A stretch of 27,899 bases of DNA from RFPW01 sp040401595 (GTDB lineage Bacteria; Pseudomonadota; Gammaproteobacteria; Burkholderiales; Burkholderiaceae_E), in contig JBBAOE010000033.1 of the NCBI GenBank assembly GCA_040401595.1, positions 1-27,899 of the forward strand. Direction: 5' to 3'. The notes under the pieces were generated by a model, which searched no databases, had not been told where the DNA came from, and saw only the letters and a list, made by a program, of their open reading frames with translations. A program made the translations under genes and the position numbers. Below are positions 1-8,168 of this stretch, piece by piece. How positions within the stretch are numbered: the first letter of the stretch is position 1; every line of letters starts with the position of its first letter.

Positions 1-2
1 GG

Positions 3-3000
3 GTCCGGTACAGCCTGAGAACTGGTGACGATGCTTCCGCATTCAGCATCGACAGTGTGAGTGGTGCAGTCAGGCTCACCGTCAACCCGAACTTCGAGCT
101 GAAGTCTAGCTATGTGTTTACGGTAGTGGCCACGGATGTGGCGGGCAACGCGAGCGAGAAGATCGTGACATTGGCGATCAACAATCTGGATGAAGTTGCA
201 CCGGCGATCACCTCTGGGGCGACAGCAAGCGCGATCAACGAAAACAGCGGTGCTAATCAACGGGTCTACATTGCAACGTCGACCGACGCTGTGGATACGG
301 CAACTGGCTCGACGCTCTACACTTTGAAGGCCGGTGGCGACGCCGCCGCGATGAGCATTGACAGCGCGAGCGGTGTGGTCAGGCTGAAGGTCAACCCGAA
401 CTTCGAGCTGAAGTCGGAGTATGTCTTCACGGTGGTGGCGACCGATGCGTCGGGCAACGCCTCCGAAAAGGTTGTTACGTTGGCGATTAACAATCTGGAT
501 GAGGTCGCACCGGCGATCACGTCTGGTGCGACAGCGAGCGCGATTAATGAGAACAGCGGCGCGAATCAGCTGGTTTATACCGCCTCCTTTAACGATACGG
601 CCGACACGGCCACGGGCTCGACGGTTTACAGCTTAATGAACAGCGGTGACGCCGATGCATTCAGCATCGACAGCGCGAGCGGCGCAGTCCGGCTGATAGC
701 CAACCCGGACTTCGAGGCGATGTCGGGCTATGGCTTCACGGTGGTGGCGACCGATGCGGCGGGCAATGCCAGTGCGAAGCCCATCACGTTAGCGATCAAC
801 AATCTCGACGAAGTCGCACCGGTGATCACGTCTGGGGCGATAGCCAATGCAATCAACGAGAACAGCGGCGCCAATCAACTTGTCTACACGACGAGCTCCA
901 CCGACACGGCTGATACGGCCATGGGCTCTACGTTCTACAGCTTGAAGGCCGGCGGCGACGCTACTGCATTCAGCCTCAACAGCGTGAGTGGCGCGGTCAG
1001 GCTCAACGTCAACCCGAACTTCGAACTGAAGTCGGGTTACGTCTTCACGGTGTTGGCCACCGATACGGCGGGCAACGCCTCCGAGAAGGTCGTTACGTTG
1101 GCAATCAACAATCTGGATGAAGTCGCACCAGTGATCACATCTGGGGCGACCGCCGGCGCGATCAATGAGAATAGCGGCGCCAATCAACTTGTGTACACGA
1201 CGACCTCGACCGACACGGCCGACACGGCCATGGGCTCAACGGTCTACAGTTTGAAGGCTGGCGGCGACGCTGCCGCGATGAGCATTGACAGCGCGACTGG
1301 GGCAGTGAGGCTTAAATTCAACCCTGATTTCGAGGCGAAATCGGGCTATGTCTTCACGGTGTTGGCGACTGATGCGGCGGGCAATGCGAGTGAGAAGACC
1401 GTCTCGTTGGCGATCAACAATCTGGATGAAGTCGCACCGGTAATTACCTCGAGTGCGATCGCCAATGCGATCAACGAGAACAGCGGCGCCAATCAGTTGG
1501 TCTACACCGCCTCATTTAACGATACAGCCGACACAGCCACGGGCTCGACGATTTACAGTTTGATGAACAATGGGGACGCGGATGCGTTCAGCGTGGACAG
1601 CGCGAGCGGTGCGGTAAGGCTGAAAGTCAATCCGGATTTTGAGCTGAAGTCGGCTTATGTCTTCAAGGTGGTGGCCACCGATGCGGCGGGCAATGCGAGC
1701 GAGAAGACGGTCTCATTGGCGATCAACAATCTCGACGAAGTCGCACCGGTGATCACATCTGGGGCGACAGCAACTGCGATCAATGAGAATAGCGGCGCCG
1801 ATCAAATTGTTTACACGACGACCTCGACCGACACGGCCGACACGGCCACGGGCTCGACGGTCTACAGCTTGAAGGCTGGCGGAGACGCGGCGGCGATGAG
1901 TATTGATAGCGCGAGTGGCGCGGTCAGGCTCAACGTCAACCCGAACTTCGAGGCGAAATCGGGTTATGTCTTCACGGTGGTGGCCACCGATACGGCAGGA
2001 AATGCGAGTGAGAAGGCCGTTTCGTTGGCGATCGACAATCTGGATGAAGTCGCACCGGTGATCACATCGGGGGCGACAGCAACTGCGATCAATGAGAATA
2101 GCGGCGCCAATCAGCTCGTCTACACCGCGACCTCGACCGACGCGGCCGACACGGCCACGGGCTCGACGATCTACAGCTTGAAGGCTGGCGGAGACGCTAC
2201 CGCATTCAGCATCGACAGCGTGAGTGGCGCGGTCAGGCTAAAAATTAGTCCGAATTTCGAGGCGAAGTCGGGCTATGGCTTCACGGTGGTGGCGACCGAT
2301 GCGGCGGGCAATGCGAGCGAGAAGACCGTCTCGTTGGCGATCAACAATCTGGATGAAGTCGCACCGGCGATCACATCTGGGCCGATCGCCAGTGCGATCA
2401 ATGAGAACAGCGGCGCCAATCAACTTGTTTACACAACGACCTCGACCGACACGGCCGACACGGCCACGGGCTCGACGGTCTACAGTTTGAAGGCTGGCGG
2501 CGACGCTGCCGCGATGAGCATTGACAGCGCGAGCGGTGAGGTCAGGCTAAACGTTAGTCCGAATTTCGAGGCGAAGTCGGGCTATGGCTTCACGGTGGTG
2601 GCGACCGATGCGGCGGGCAATGCGAGCGAGAAGACTGTCTCGTTGGCGATCAACAATCTGGACGAAGTCGCACCATTGATCACCTCGAGCGCGACCGTCA
2701 ATGGGATTAACGAGAACAGCGGTGCTAATCAGCGGGTCTACATCGTGAGCTCCACCGACACGGCTGACACAGCTTCGGGCGCGACGGTTTACAGTTTGAA
2801 GGTGGGTAGTGATGCCGCCCTGATGCTCGATGCAGCGACTGGGGTGGTTAGGTTGAAAGCGAATCCGGATTTCGAGGCGAAGTCGAGCTATGTCTTCACG
2901 GTGGTGGCGACCGATACGGCGGGTAACGCTAGTGAGAGAACCGTCACGCTTGATATTCTCGACTTGAACGAAAACTCAACCCTGCCGTCGTCCGTGCCTA

Positions 3001-3806
3001 CGAATCCTGCGCCTGCCGTTGGGGCTCCCGCTGCCGAGTGGGATGCTTGGACTCAAGAACACCTTGGTCCTGATTCTGTATTTGCTCATCAATGGGACAA
3101 CATTGATCCCGCTACGATCCCCGGCCCGATTAGCGTATCGTCTCCCGCTTACGCGGATGCAGTCGCTCTCGGCAATGCAGCGGGTGCTGCATATGCTGCC
3201 GCTGTCGTTGCCAATACGAGTGCCACACGCGCGGCCAATACAGCCGGAGTGTCGCCGAAATCTTCAACGCCGATCGCGGGCACCCCGTTTCAGGGACTGC
3301 AGGCGCCGGCAACGCCAGGCAGTTTGCAACCTGTGGATTCCGGTGTGTCACCGAACAGTTCGGTTGCAGCCATCAAATCCGTAGCGTCAGTCGCTTCAAG
3401 CATTTCTGCTGATGCCGTCAGTGCAGCACCTGACACCTCGGTTGTCATGGTAGCAGCCAGTACTGCGCCACCAAGCACGGTTGCACCCCCAAACACGATG
3501 CCACCGAGTCCTTCGGCCGATGACGCGCTCGTCCTCGCCATGTCGAAGGGTGAACCCGCGCCGGCATCGCCGACAGTCTTAGCAAATGCCGAGATGGGCA
3601 ATGATGATCATGGTCCAGGGAATCAGAACTGGGTGATGGGCCGCCTTAAACCAGTGTTCCCGGCGCTGGTGGACCTGTACACAAGAATCAGTTCGCGCTC
3701 GTCGGTCTCGTCGCATTTTCAGCTTCCGCGTCCGAACGCGGACGCTGATGCCAAAGCCCAAACTCGAGCCCAAGCCCAAGCCCAGTCTTCAGATGAGTAC
3801 GTTTGA
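3..3806 (+). CDS. Giant cadherin-like repeat surface protein (adhesin candidate), 5' partial
   Basis: The reading frame is open from base 3, so the true start lies upstream of the window. About 1267 codons are visible. Residues up to base 2960 are about ten cadherin-like units of 103 aa. Each carries an INENSG motif, a VRL..NP.FE motif, a V.ATD.AGNAS motif and an NNLDEVAP linker, which resemble the calcium-binding motifs of bacterial cadherin-like domains. From base 2961 a tail of about 280 aa follows. It starts with a WDAW-containing segment, becomes rich in Ala, Ser and Pro, and ends in a short AQAQAQ stretch. No RTX nonapeptides are seen. The protein is probably extracellular and adhesive. 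TolC and HlyD-like genes start 2 nt after the stop, so it is the likely cargo of the downstream exporter. That role is inference; the repeat class is clear. Confidence 0.88.
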   Translation, partial: VRYSLRTGDDASAFSIDSVSGAVRLTVNPNFELKSSYVFTVVATDVAGNASEKIVTLAINNLDEVAPAITSGATASAINENSGANQRVYIATSTDAVDTATGSTLYTLKAGGDAAAMSIDSASGVVRLKVNPNFELKSEYVFTVVATDASGNASEKVVTLAINNLDEVAPAITSGATASAINENSGANQLVYTASFNDTADTATGSTVYSLMNSGDADAFSIDSASGAVRLIANPDFEAMSGYGFTVVATDAAGNASAKPITLAINNLDEVAPVITSGAIANAINENSGANQLVYTTSSTDTADTAMGSTFYSLKAGGDATAFSLNSVSGAVRLNVNPNFELKSGYVFTVLATDTAGNASEKVVTLAINNLDEVAPVITSGATAGAINENSGANQLVYTTTSTDTADTAMGSTVYSLKAGGDAAAMSIDSATGAVRLKFNPDFEAKSGYVFTVLATDAAGNASEKTVSLAINNLDEVAPVITSSAIANAINENSGANQLVYTASFNDTADTATGSTIYSLMNNGDADAFSVDSASGAVRLKVNPDFELKSAYVFKVVATDAAGNASEKTVSLAINNLDEVAPVITSGATATAINENSGADQIVYTTTSTDTADTATGSTVYSLKAGGDAAAMSIDSASGAVRLNVNPNFEAKSGYVFTVVATDTAGNASEKAVSLAIDNLDEVAPVITSGATATAINENSGANQLVYTATSTDAADTATGSTIYSLKAGGDATAFSIDSVSGAVRLKISPNFEAKSGYGFTVVATDAAGNASEKTVSLAINNLDEVAPAITSGPIASAINENSGANQLVYTTTSTDTADTATGSTVYSLKAGGDAAAMSIDSASGEVRLNVSPNFEAKSGYGFTVVATDAAGNASEKTVSLAINNLDEVAPLITSSATVNGINENSGANQRVYIVSSTDTADTASGATVYSLKVGSDAALMLDAATGVVRLKANPDFEAKSSYVFTVVATDTAGNASERTVTLDILDLNENSTLPSSVPTNPAPAVGAPAAEWDAWTQEHLGPDSVFAHQWDNIDPATIPGPISVSSPAYADAVALGNAAGAAYAAAVVANTSATRAANTAGVSPKSSTPIAGTPFQGLQAPATPGSLQPVDSGVSPNSSVAAIKSVASVASSISADAVSAAPDTSVVMVAASTAPPSTVAPPNTMPPSPSADDALVLAMSKGEPAPASPTVLANAEMGNDDHGPGNQNWVMGRLKPVFPALVDLYTRISSRSSVSSHFQLPRPNADADAKAQTRAQAQAQSSDEYV
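189..2960 (+). repeat. Tandem 309-bp coding repeats (cadherin-like units)
   Basis: The Asp codon of the DEVAP linker recurs at 189, 498, 807, 1116, 1425, 1734, 2043, 2352 and 2661. That gives eight successive intervals of exactly 309 bp (103 codons) with no indel. A partial unit precedes base 189, and a final unit of 300 bp ends at 2960. Units are highly similar at the nucleotide level but mosaic: those at 498 and 1425 share a variant with FNDTADT and SLMN, while the others carry STDTADT and SLKAGGD. Confidence 0.95.
3756..3785 (+). repeat. Short hexamer repeat in the adhesin C-terminus
   Basis: Copies of GCCCAA lie at 3756, 3768 and 3774, with GCCCAG at 3780 and a diverged copy at 3762. They encode the Ala-Gln dipeptide run near the end of the adhesin, about 7 codons before the stop. 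Copy number could vary without breaking the frame. Confidence 0.6.
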
Positions 3807-3808
3807 CC

Positions 3809-5398
3809 ATGCCAGATTTGCTCCGGTCTAGATCCGTGAGTCTCGAGGGTCGCGGCCATTTGGTTCGGCTGACCTTGAGTCACTGCATCGCGCTGATTGT
3901 TGCTGGGGGGACACTGTGCGGGACCGTCGCTGCGCAATCTCAAGTGCCACCGATGCGTGTGGCGGTCTCAGGGTCGCCGCTGCCTACAGATCTGAGTCTG
4001 CGTCAATTTATTCAACTGGTCCTGCAAGCCAATAAGGCAGTGCGTTCCAAACGTAACGAACAGGAATTGGCGAACGCACTGGTCAGCCGGGCTGGCGCAG
4101 TGTTTCAGCCGCAGATCGAGTTGGGAGCTGTCAACGCCAACAGTCGGGTGCCAAACACACCCGAGGAGGCGTTGCTGCGTCAGGGCCTCGGGCTATACGA
4201 ACGCAAGAGCCAGGACTTTTCGGCGGGCATGAGTAGCCTGCTCCCATTCGGGGCCAAGGTCGAAGTCAAGGGTACGATGTCGCGGTTTCTGACGAACATC
4301 AACGAGACCCTTCGCGGTTCAGACGCGAACGACTACAAGGCCTTCTACGGCGTGACCGTGACTCAGCCGTTGGCTCGCGATGCGGGGTTTGAGCCGACGC
4401 GGTCGCGGGTACGCGTGGCCGAACTCGACGCTGACGCGGCCCGCCAATCCACCGCAGAAACCGAGTCGAGCACGGTTGCTGACGCGGTGCTGTCCTACCT
4501 CGACCTTGGACTGGCTCAGCAGCGGCTGGCGGCGTGGAACGAAAAGATCCGGATGGCTGAGCGACTGGCGGTTGATGCTAAATTTTTGGCCAAGCAGGGG
4601 CGGCTACCAGAGACTGATATTTGGGAGGTCGAAAACAACCTGGCTCGCTACCGCGCTGGTGCCAGTGAGGCGGGGCAGGCCGTAGTGGAGCGCATCAATA
4701 AGATGCGAGGGTTGCTTTTACTCACTGCGGCCGACGGTTGGGCGCCGCTGCGGGCTGCCGATCCACTGCCGCAGGTCAATGAGAGCCGCCTGGATCTCGA
4801 ACAAGACTTGCAGACGGCGATTGATCATCGGCCAGACTATCGCATGCGCAAGCTGATGGTCGAGCGCGAGGGTGTCCAACTGGTGTTCGCTCAGAACCAG
4901 AAGCTACCGCGGATCGACCTGGTGGCGAGCTACGGACAGAATGGTCTGGCGCAAGCGATTCGGTCCTCGCTGTCATTGGGTCGCACCACAGAATTTCCGA
5001 CGTCCTCCATCGGCTTGCAGGTCTCCGTTCCGCTGGGAGAAAATCGTCAGGCTGCGGCCGACCTGCGGGCTGCTCAGATTCGTAAAGAGGACGCACTCTT
5101 AGGACTGAAGGCGGTCGAATCCTCGCTGGCCAACGACATCGACAGCAGCCACATGTTGATTCGTAGCAGCGTCGAACGACATCGCTTGTTTGCCGAGATT
5201 GCAGAGCGCGAGGGTCGCCTGGCTCAGGCGCTTCGCCAGAAGCTACTGGGTGGACGTGGTGAGATGCGCGAACTCCTGATCAGCGAGGAGCGGGTGATCA
5301 ACAGCCGAACCGCGATGCAGGAGCAGGCGATTGCCAACGCGAAGGGCCAGGCGCTTCTGGCCCTCGCGAAGGGTATCTTGCTGGAGCGCCACCCATGA
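3809..5398 (+). CDS. TolC-family outer-membrane efflux protein
   Basis: About 529 aa with an N-terminal signal-peptide-like hydrophobic segment (VRLTLSHCIALIVAGGTLCG) ending near AAQS. The body shows the two-fold TolC architecture: long Ala/Glu/Arg-rich helical stretches (for example AELDADAARQSTAETESSTV and the RAAQIRKEDALLGL region) alternating with beta-strand segments (DFSAGMSSLLPFGAKVEVKG; SIGLQVSVPLG). It should form a trimeric outer-membrane channel with a periplasmic tunnel. ATG 3809 is chosen, 2 nt after the adhesin stop; an in-frame TTG at 3803 overlapping that stop is the alternative. The stop overlaps the next start as ATGA. Context points to export of the adjacent adhesin rather than drug efflux. 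Confidence 0.9.
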   Translation: MPDLLRSRSVSLEGRGHLVRLTLSHCIALIVAGGTLCGTVAAQSQVPPMRVAVSGSPLPTDLSLRQFIQLVLQANKAVRSKRNEQELANALVSRAGAVFQPQIELGAVNANSRVPNTPEEALLRQGLGLYERKSQDFSAGMSSLLPFGAKVEVKGTMSRFLTNINETLRGSDANDYKAFYGVTVTQPLARDAGFEPTRSRVRVAELDADAARQSTAETESSTVADAVLSYLDLGLAQQRLAAWNEKIRMAERLAVDAKFLAKQGRLPETDIWEVENNLARYRAGASEAGQAVVERINKMRGLLLLTAADGWAPLRAADPLPQVNESRLDLEQDLQTAIDHRPDYRMRKLMVEREGVQLVFAQNQKLPRIDLVASYGQNGLAQAIRSSLSLGRTTEFPTSSIGLQVSVPLGENRQAAADLRAAQIRKEDALLGLKAVESSLANDIDSSHMLIRSSVERHRLFAEIAEREGRLAQALRQKLLGGRGEMRELLISEERVINSRTAMQEQAIANAKGQALLALAKGILLERHP

Positions 5399-6300
5399 AC
5401 GCTGCACAGAATGGGGTGTTTGTCGGCTCAATCTGCCGGAGCGCCCGCGCCATCGCGGTCGCTGTCTTGACGTTGATGGTGTTTGCGAGCCCAGTGTCGG
5501 CGCAGTTGGTGGTCAGCGGCATCACCCGGGCAAGGCTCGACCTCAAGCTGAGCCTGCCGGTGGCTGGCCGAGTCGAGCAGCTTGCGGTCAACGAGGGTGA
5601 TCGGGTCCGCAGGGGCGATCTGATTTTGTCCCTCGACAAGACCATCGAGACGCTTGAGGTCGAAAGGCGCAAGCTGTTGCTCGAAGATGTGGCCAAGCTT
5701 CGCGAGTTACGCCAGCGCGAGGGCGTGCTTCGCGAGCAAGTGACCAACGCCCGAACCCTGCTCGAGACTCAGCTGATGTCGCGCAAACAGGTCGAAGACG
5801 AGGAAATCGTTTATCGAGACGTGTTGGCGCAACTTGGCGGTCTGGAGATGGTGAAGAAGCGTGAGCTGGTCGAATATGAGCTGGCGCAGGAGGCGCTAGG
5901 GCGTCGCATCCTGCGTGCTCCAGCCGATGGCATCATCGCCAAAATTCATTTTCGTGTGGGTGAGAGTTTGGCCGCGAACGAGCCCGCGGTGGGGCTAGTC
6001 GACACCGCAAGGGTACGTTTTGTCGGTACATTGCCAGCAAGCGCTGCGGCGCGGCTGAATGTTGGTATGACGGCGCGGTTGACGCTTGCTCGCGAGGGTG
6101 GCGAAATCGTGCGTCAACCCAGGATCAGCTTCATTTCGCCACTGACCGATGCTGCCAGCGGACTGGTCGAAGTGATCGCCGAATTTGACAATGCTGATAA
6201 AGCCGTCCGCCCTGGCGTCGCCGGTCAAATGACGATCAATGTCATTGAGGGTCGCGGCGGCGTGCCGGCGGTTCGGCGCGCACCCGTTTCCACCCGATGA
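5395..6300 (+). CDS. Secreted HlyD/MFP-like periplasmic adaptor
   Basis: 301 aa. Residues 1 to about 33 form a signal peptide (AVAVLTLMVFASPVSA). A lipoyl/barrel-sandwich half follows (LPVAGRVEQLAVNEGDRVRRGD), then a coiled-coil hairpin of about 100 residues rich in Glu, Arg and Leu, then the second lipoyl half (RILRAPADGIIAKIHFRVGE) and a beta-barrel domain ending near GVAGQMTINV. This is the layout of membrane-fusion proteins that bridge an inner-membrane transporter to a TolC channel. No lipobox is evident. It starts at ATG 5395, overlapping the TolC stop by four bases (ATGA), and its own stop overlaps the next start in the same way. It is one of three adaptor-like proteins in the operon. 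Confidence 0.9.
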   Translation: MNAAQNGVFVGSICRSARAIAVAVLTLMVFASPVSAQLVVSGITRARLDLKLSLPVAGRVEQLAVNEGDRVRRGDLILSLDKTIETLEVERRKLLLEDVAKLRELRQREGVLREQVTNARTLLETQLMSRKQVEDEEIVYRDVLAQLGGLEMVKKRELVEYELAQEALGRRILRAPADGIIAKIHFRVGESLAANEPAVGLVDTARVRFVGTLPASAAARLNVGMTARLTLAREGGEIVRQPRISFISPLTDAASGLVEVIAEFDNADKAVRPGVAGQMTINVIEGRGGVPAVRRAPVSTR

Positions 6301-8168
6301 TCAGTCAGCAGATCGAGTCCTCGGCCGATCCGTTGGCGCGGGGCGAAATCCGGGGTATCGACGCAGTCGCAGAACTGGGGCGGTTTGCCGGTACGCCGGC
6401 CGAATTCTGGCCGCTTTATTTAGCGACCTTAAGTCAGTGCCTGTCGGTAAGGCGTAGCCTGTTGTTGTTGCGTTCGACCAGCGCAGGTTGGCGCGCGGCC
6501 TACCAATGGCCGGCCAACACCAGTGGCCAGTCCGGTGACGCAGCCGTCATCTTGCGTCTTGCTGAGACCGCGATCGCGCTGGGCGCAGCCGGTGACCCCT
6601 CGCGCCGACCCGGTGGTGCTGGTGCCGGCTTGGGTGCGCGGTTACGAAGCGTACCGGCCAATACAGCGGCGGGTACCGATGCGGCAGCCGTGGTTCTGCT
6701 GTGCGATGACGCAGATGCCGATCCAGCAGCCAAGTTGGCGCTGCTGCGGCTCGCGGTGGAGACACCCGAACAGTTCGAGCTCCAGCGTCGCCTGCATCGC
6801 GTTTCCGGCAATGCAGAGCGGCTGCATGACGCCTTCGGCCTGGCCAACCGACTGGGTGACGAAGATCGCTTTGTCAAGGCTGGGATGATGCTTTGCGGTG
6901 AGCTGGCTGCGCGCTTCAGTTGCGACCGGGTTTCGTTGGGATGGCTCGACGCAGATCTGGTTAGGCTTGAGGCAGTGAGCAACATCGAGAAATTCGACCG
7001 CAGCATGGCCGCAGCCCAGGCACTCGAGGACGTGATGGAGGAGGCGCTAGATCAGGACTGCGAGATCGTTGTGCCGGCGTCTGCTCAGAGCGGCGCAGTT
7101 GCCCGCACCCACCTTGAATATGCGCGTACTCAGGGCGTCAGCCACCTGTTGTCTGTGCCGTTGCGGGTGGGTGGTCAGGCGGTGGCGGTTCTAACAGCGG
7201 AGCGACGCACCAGTGAATTTGATGAAGCGCAGCGCTGGGAGATTCGTTTGATCTGCGAGCTTGTCGCGAACCGACTGAGTACTTTGAAGCAAAGCGAGCG
7301 CTGGGTCGGCGCCGCCTGGGCCGATAAGGTCCTGACTGGCTTGGGCCGCTTGTGGGGTGTCGAACACAGTCTTGCGAAACTTGCTGCGCTGTCATTGGTG
7401 GTGGGCGTGCTGGTCGCTGCCGTGTTGCCCTGGCATTATCGTGTTGACGCGGCGGCGACCCTGCGCAGCGATGATATGGTCTTTGTGCCTGCCCCCTTTG
7501 ACGGCTTCCTGCGAGAGGTCCATGTTCAGATTGGGGATCAGGTCGTCCAAGGTGCGGCAACGGTTGGGCTCGACACCCGTGAACTGCTGCTGGAGGAGTC
7601 CATGGCGGCAGCCGAAGTGGGTCGTTTCGCTCGGGAGGCTGAGAAAGCTCAGGCTGTCTGGCAACTCGCCGACATGCAGATTGCGCTAGCGCGCCAGAAT
7701 CAGTCCGCTGCCAGGCTGCATTTGGTGCGAGATCACCTGGCACACGCTCAGCTCCGGGCGCCAATGACTGGCGTCGTCGTCGAGGGCGAATTGAAGAAAA
7801 ATCTCGGTGGACCGGTCAAGAAGGGCGATTTGCTGCTGAAAATCGCTCGACTCGACAGCACTTATGTCGAGCTCGAGATTGACCAGACCGACATTCACGA
7901 AGTCGCCCCTGGCCGACGCGGCGAGCTGGCTTTCGTTGGTCGGCCCGATCTCAGGGTGGCGTTGGTGATCGAGCGGATCGAACCGATGTCGACGATGAAG
8001 GACGGTCGGAATTATTTTCTGGCGCGCGCTCGCGTCGATGCAGAGGTCCAGTCTTGGTGGCGTCCGGGGATGGGTGGGACAGCGAAGATCGATGCTGGCG
8101 ATCGTTCCCTACTGTGGGTTCTGACGCACCGTAGCGTGCGATTTCTGCAGCGGGCGCTCTGGCTATGA
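6297..8168 (+). CDS. GAF domain - transmembrane - HlyD-like adaptor fusion
   Basis: 623 aa in three parts. Residues about 1-195 are an unassigned, probably cytoplasmic region. Residues about 198-330 look like a GAF sensor domain (GELAARFSCDRVSLGWLD at its start, SVPLRVGGQAVAVLTAE in its core). A single membrane segment at about 360-380 (LAALSLVVGVLVAAVLPW) is followed by a periplasmic HlyD part with lipoyl halves (VPAPFDGFLREVHVQIGDQV; LRAPMTGVVVEGELKKNLGG) around a helical hairpin. A cytoplasmic sensor fused to a periplasmic adaptor suggests that export is gated by a small ligand, but no ligand can be named. ATGA overlaps exist at both ends. The GAF assignment comes from fold-like pattern and length and is less certain than the HlyD part. 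Confidence 0.85.
   Translation: MISQQIESSADPLARGEIRGIDAVAELGRFAGTPAEFWPLYLATLSQCLSVRRSLLLLRSTSAGWRAAYQWPANTSGQSGDAAVILRLAETAIALGAAGDPSRRPGGAGAGLGARLRSVPANTAAGTDAAAVVLLCDDADADPAAKLALLRLAVETPEQFELQRRLHRVSGNAERLHDAFGLANRLGDEDRFVKAGMMLCGELAARFSCDRVSLGWLDADLVRLEAVSNIEKFDRSMAAAQALEDVMEEALDQDCEIVVPASAQSGAVARTHLEYARTQGVSHLLSVPLRVGGQAVAVLTAERRTSEFDEAQRWEIRLICELVANRLSTLKQSERWVGAAWADKVLTGLGRLWGVEHSLAKLAALSLVVGVLVAAVLPWHYRVDAAATLRSDDMVFVPAPFDGFLREVHVQIGDQVVQGAATVGLDTRELLLEESMAAAEVGRFAREAEKAQAVWQLADMQIALARQNQSAARLHLVRDHLAHAQLRAPMTGVVVEGELKKNLGGPVKKGDLLLKIARLDSTYVELEIDQTDIHEVAPGRRGELAFVGRPDLRVALVIERIEPMSTMKDGRNYFLARARVDAEVQSWWRPGMGGTAKIDAGDRSLLWVLTHRSVRFLQRALWL

Noticed and set aside
789..1187. Minus-strand open frame across the cadherin repeats
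   Set aside because: It is a shadow of the repeats in the opposite strand and recurs with the 309-bp period; it has no family features.
3..3806. CRISPR array
   Set aside because: The repeats are 309 bp, coding and contiguous without spacers.
7138..7764. Long minus-strand open frame inside the GAF-HlyD gene
   Set aside because: Arg/Pro/Ala-rich translation typical of antisense high-GC DNA, fully overlapped by a well-supported gene.
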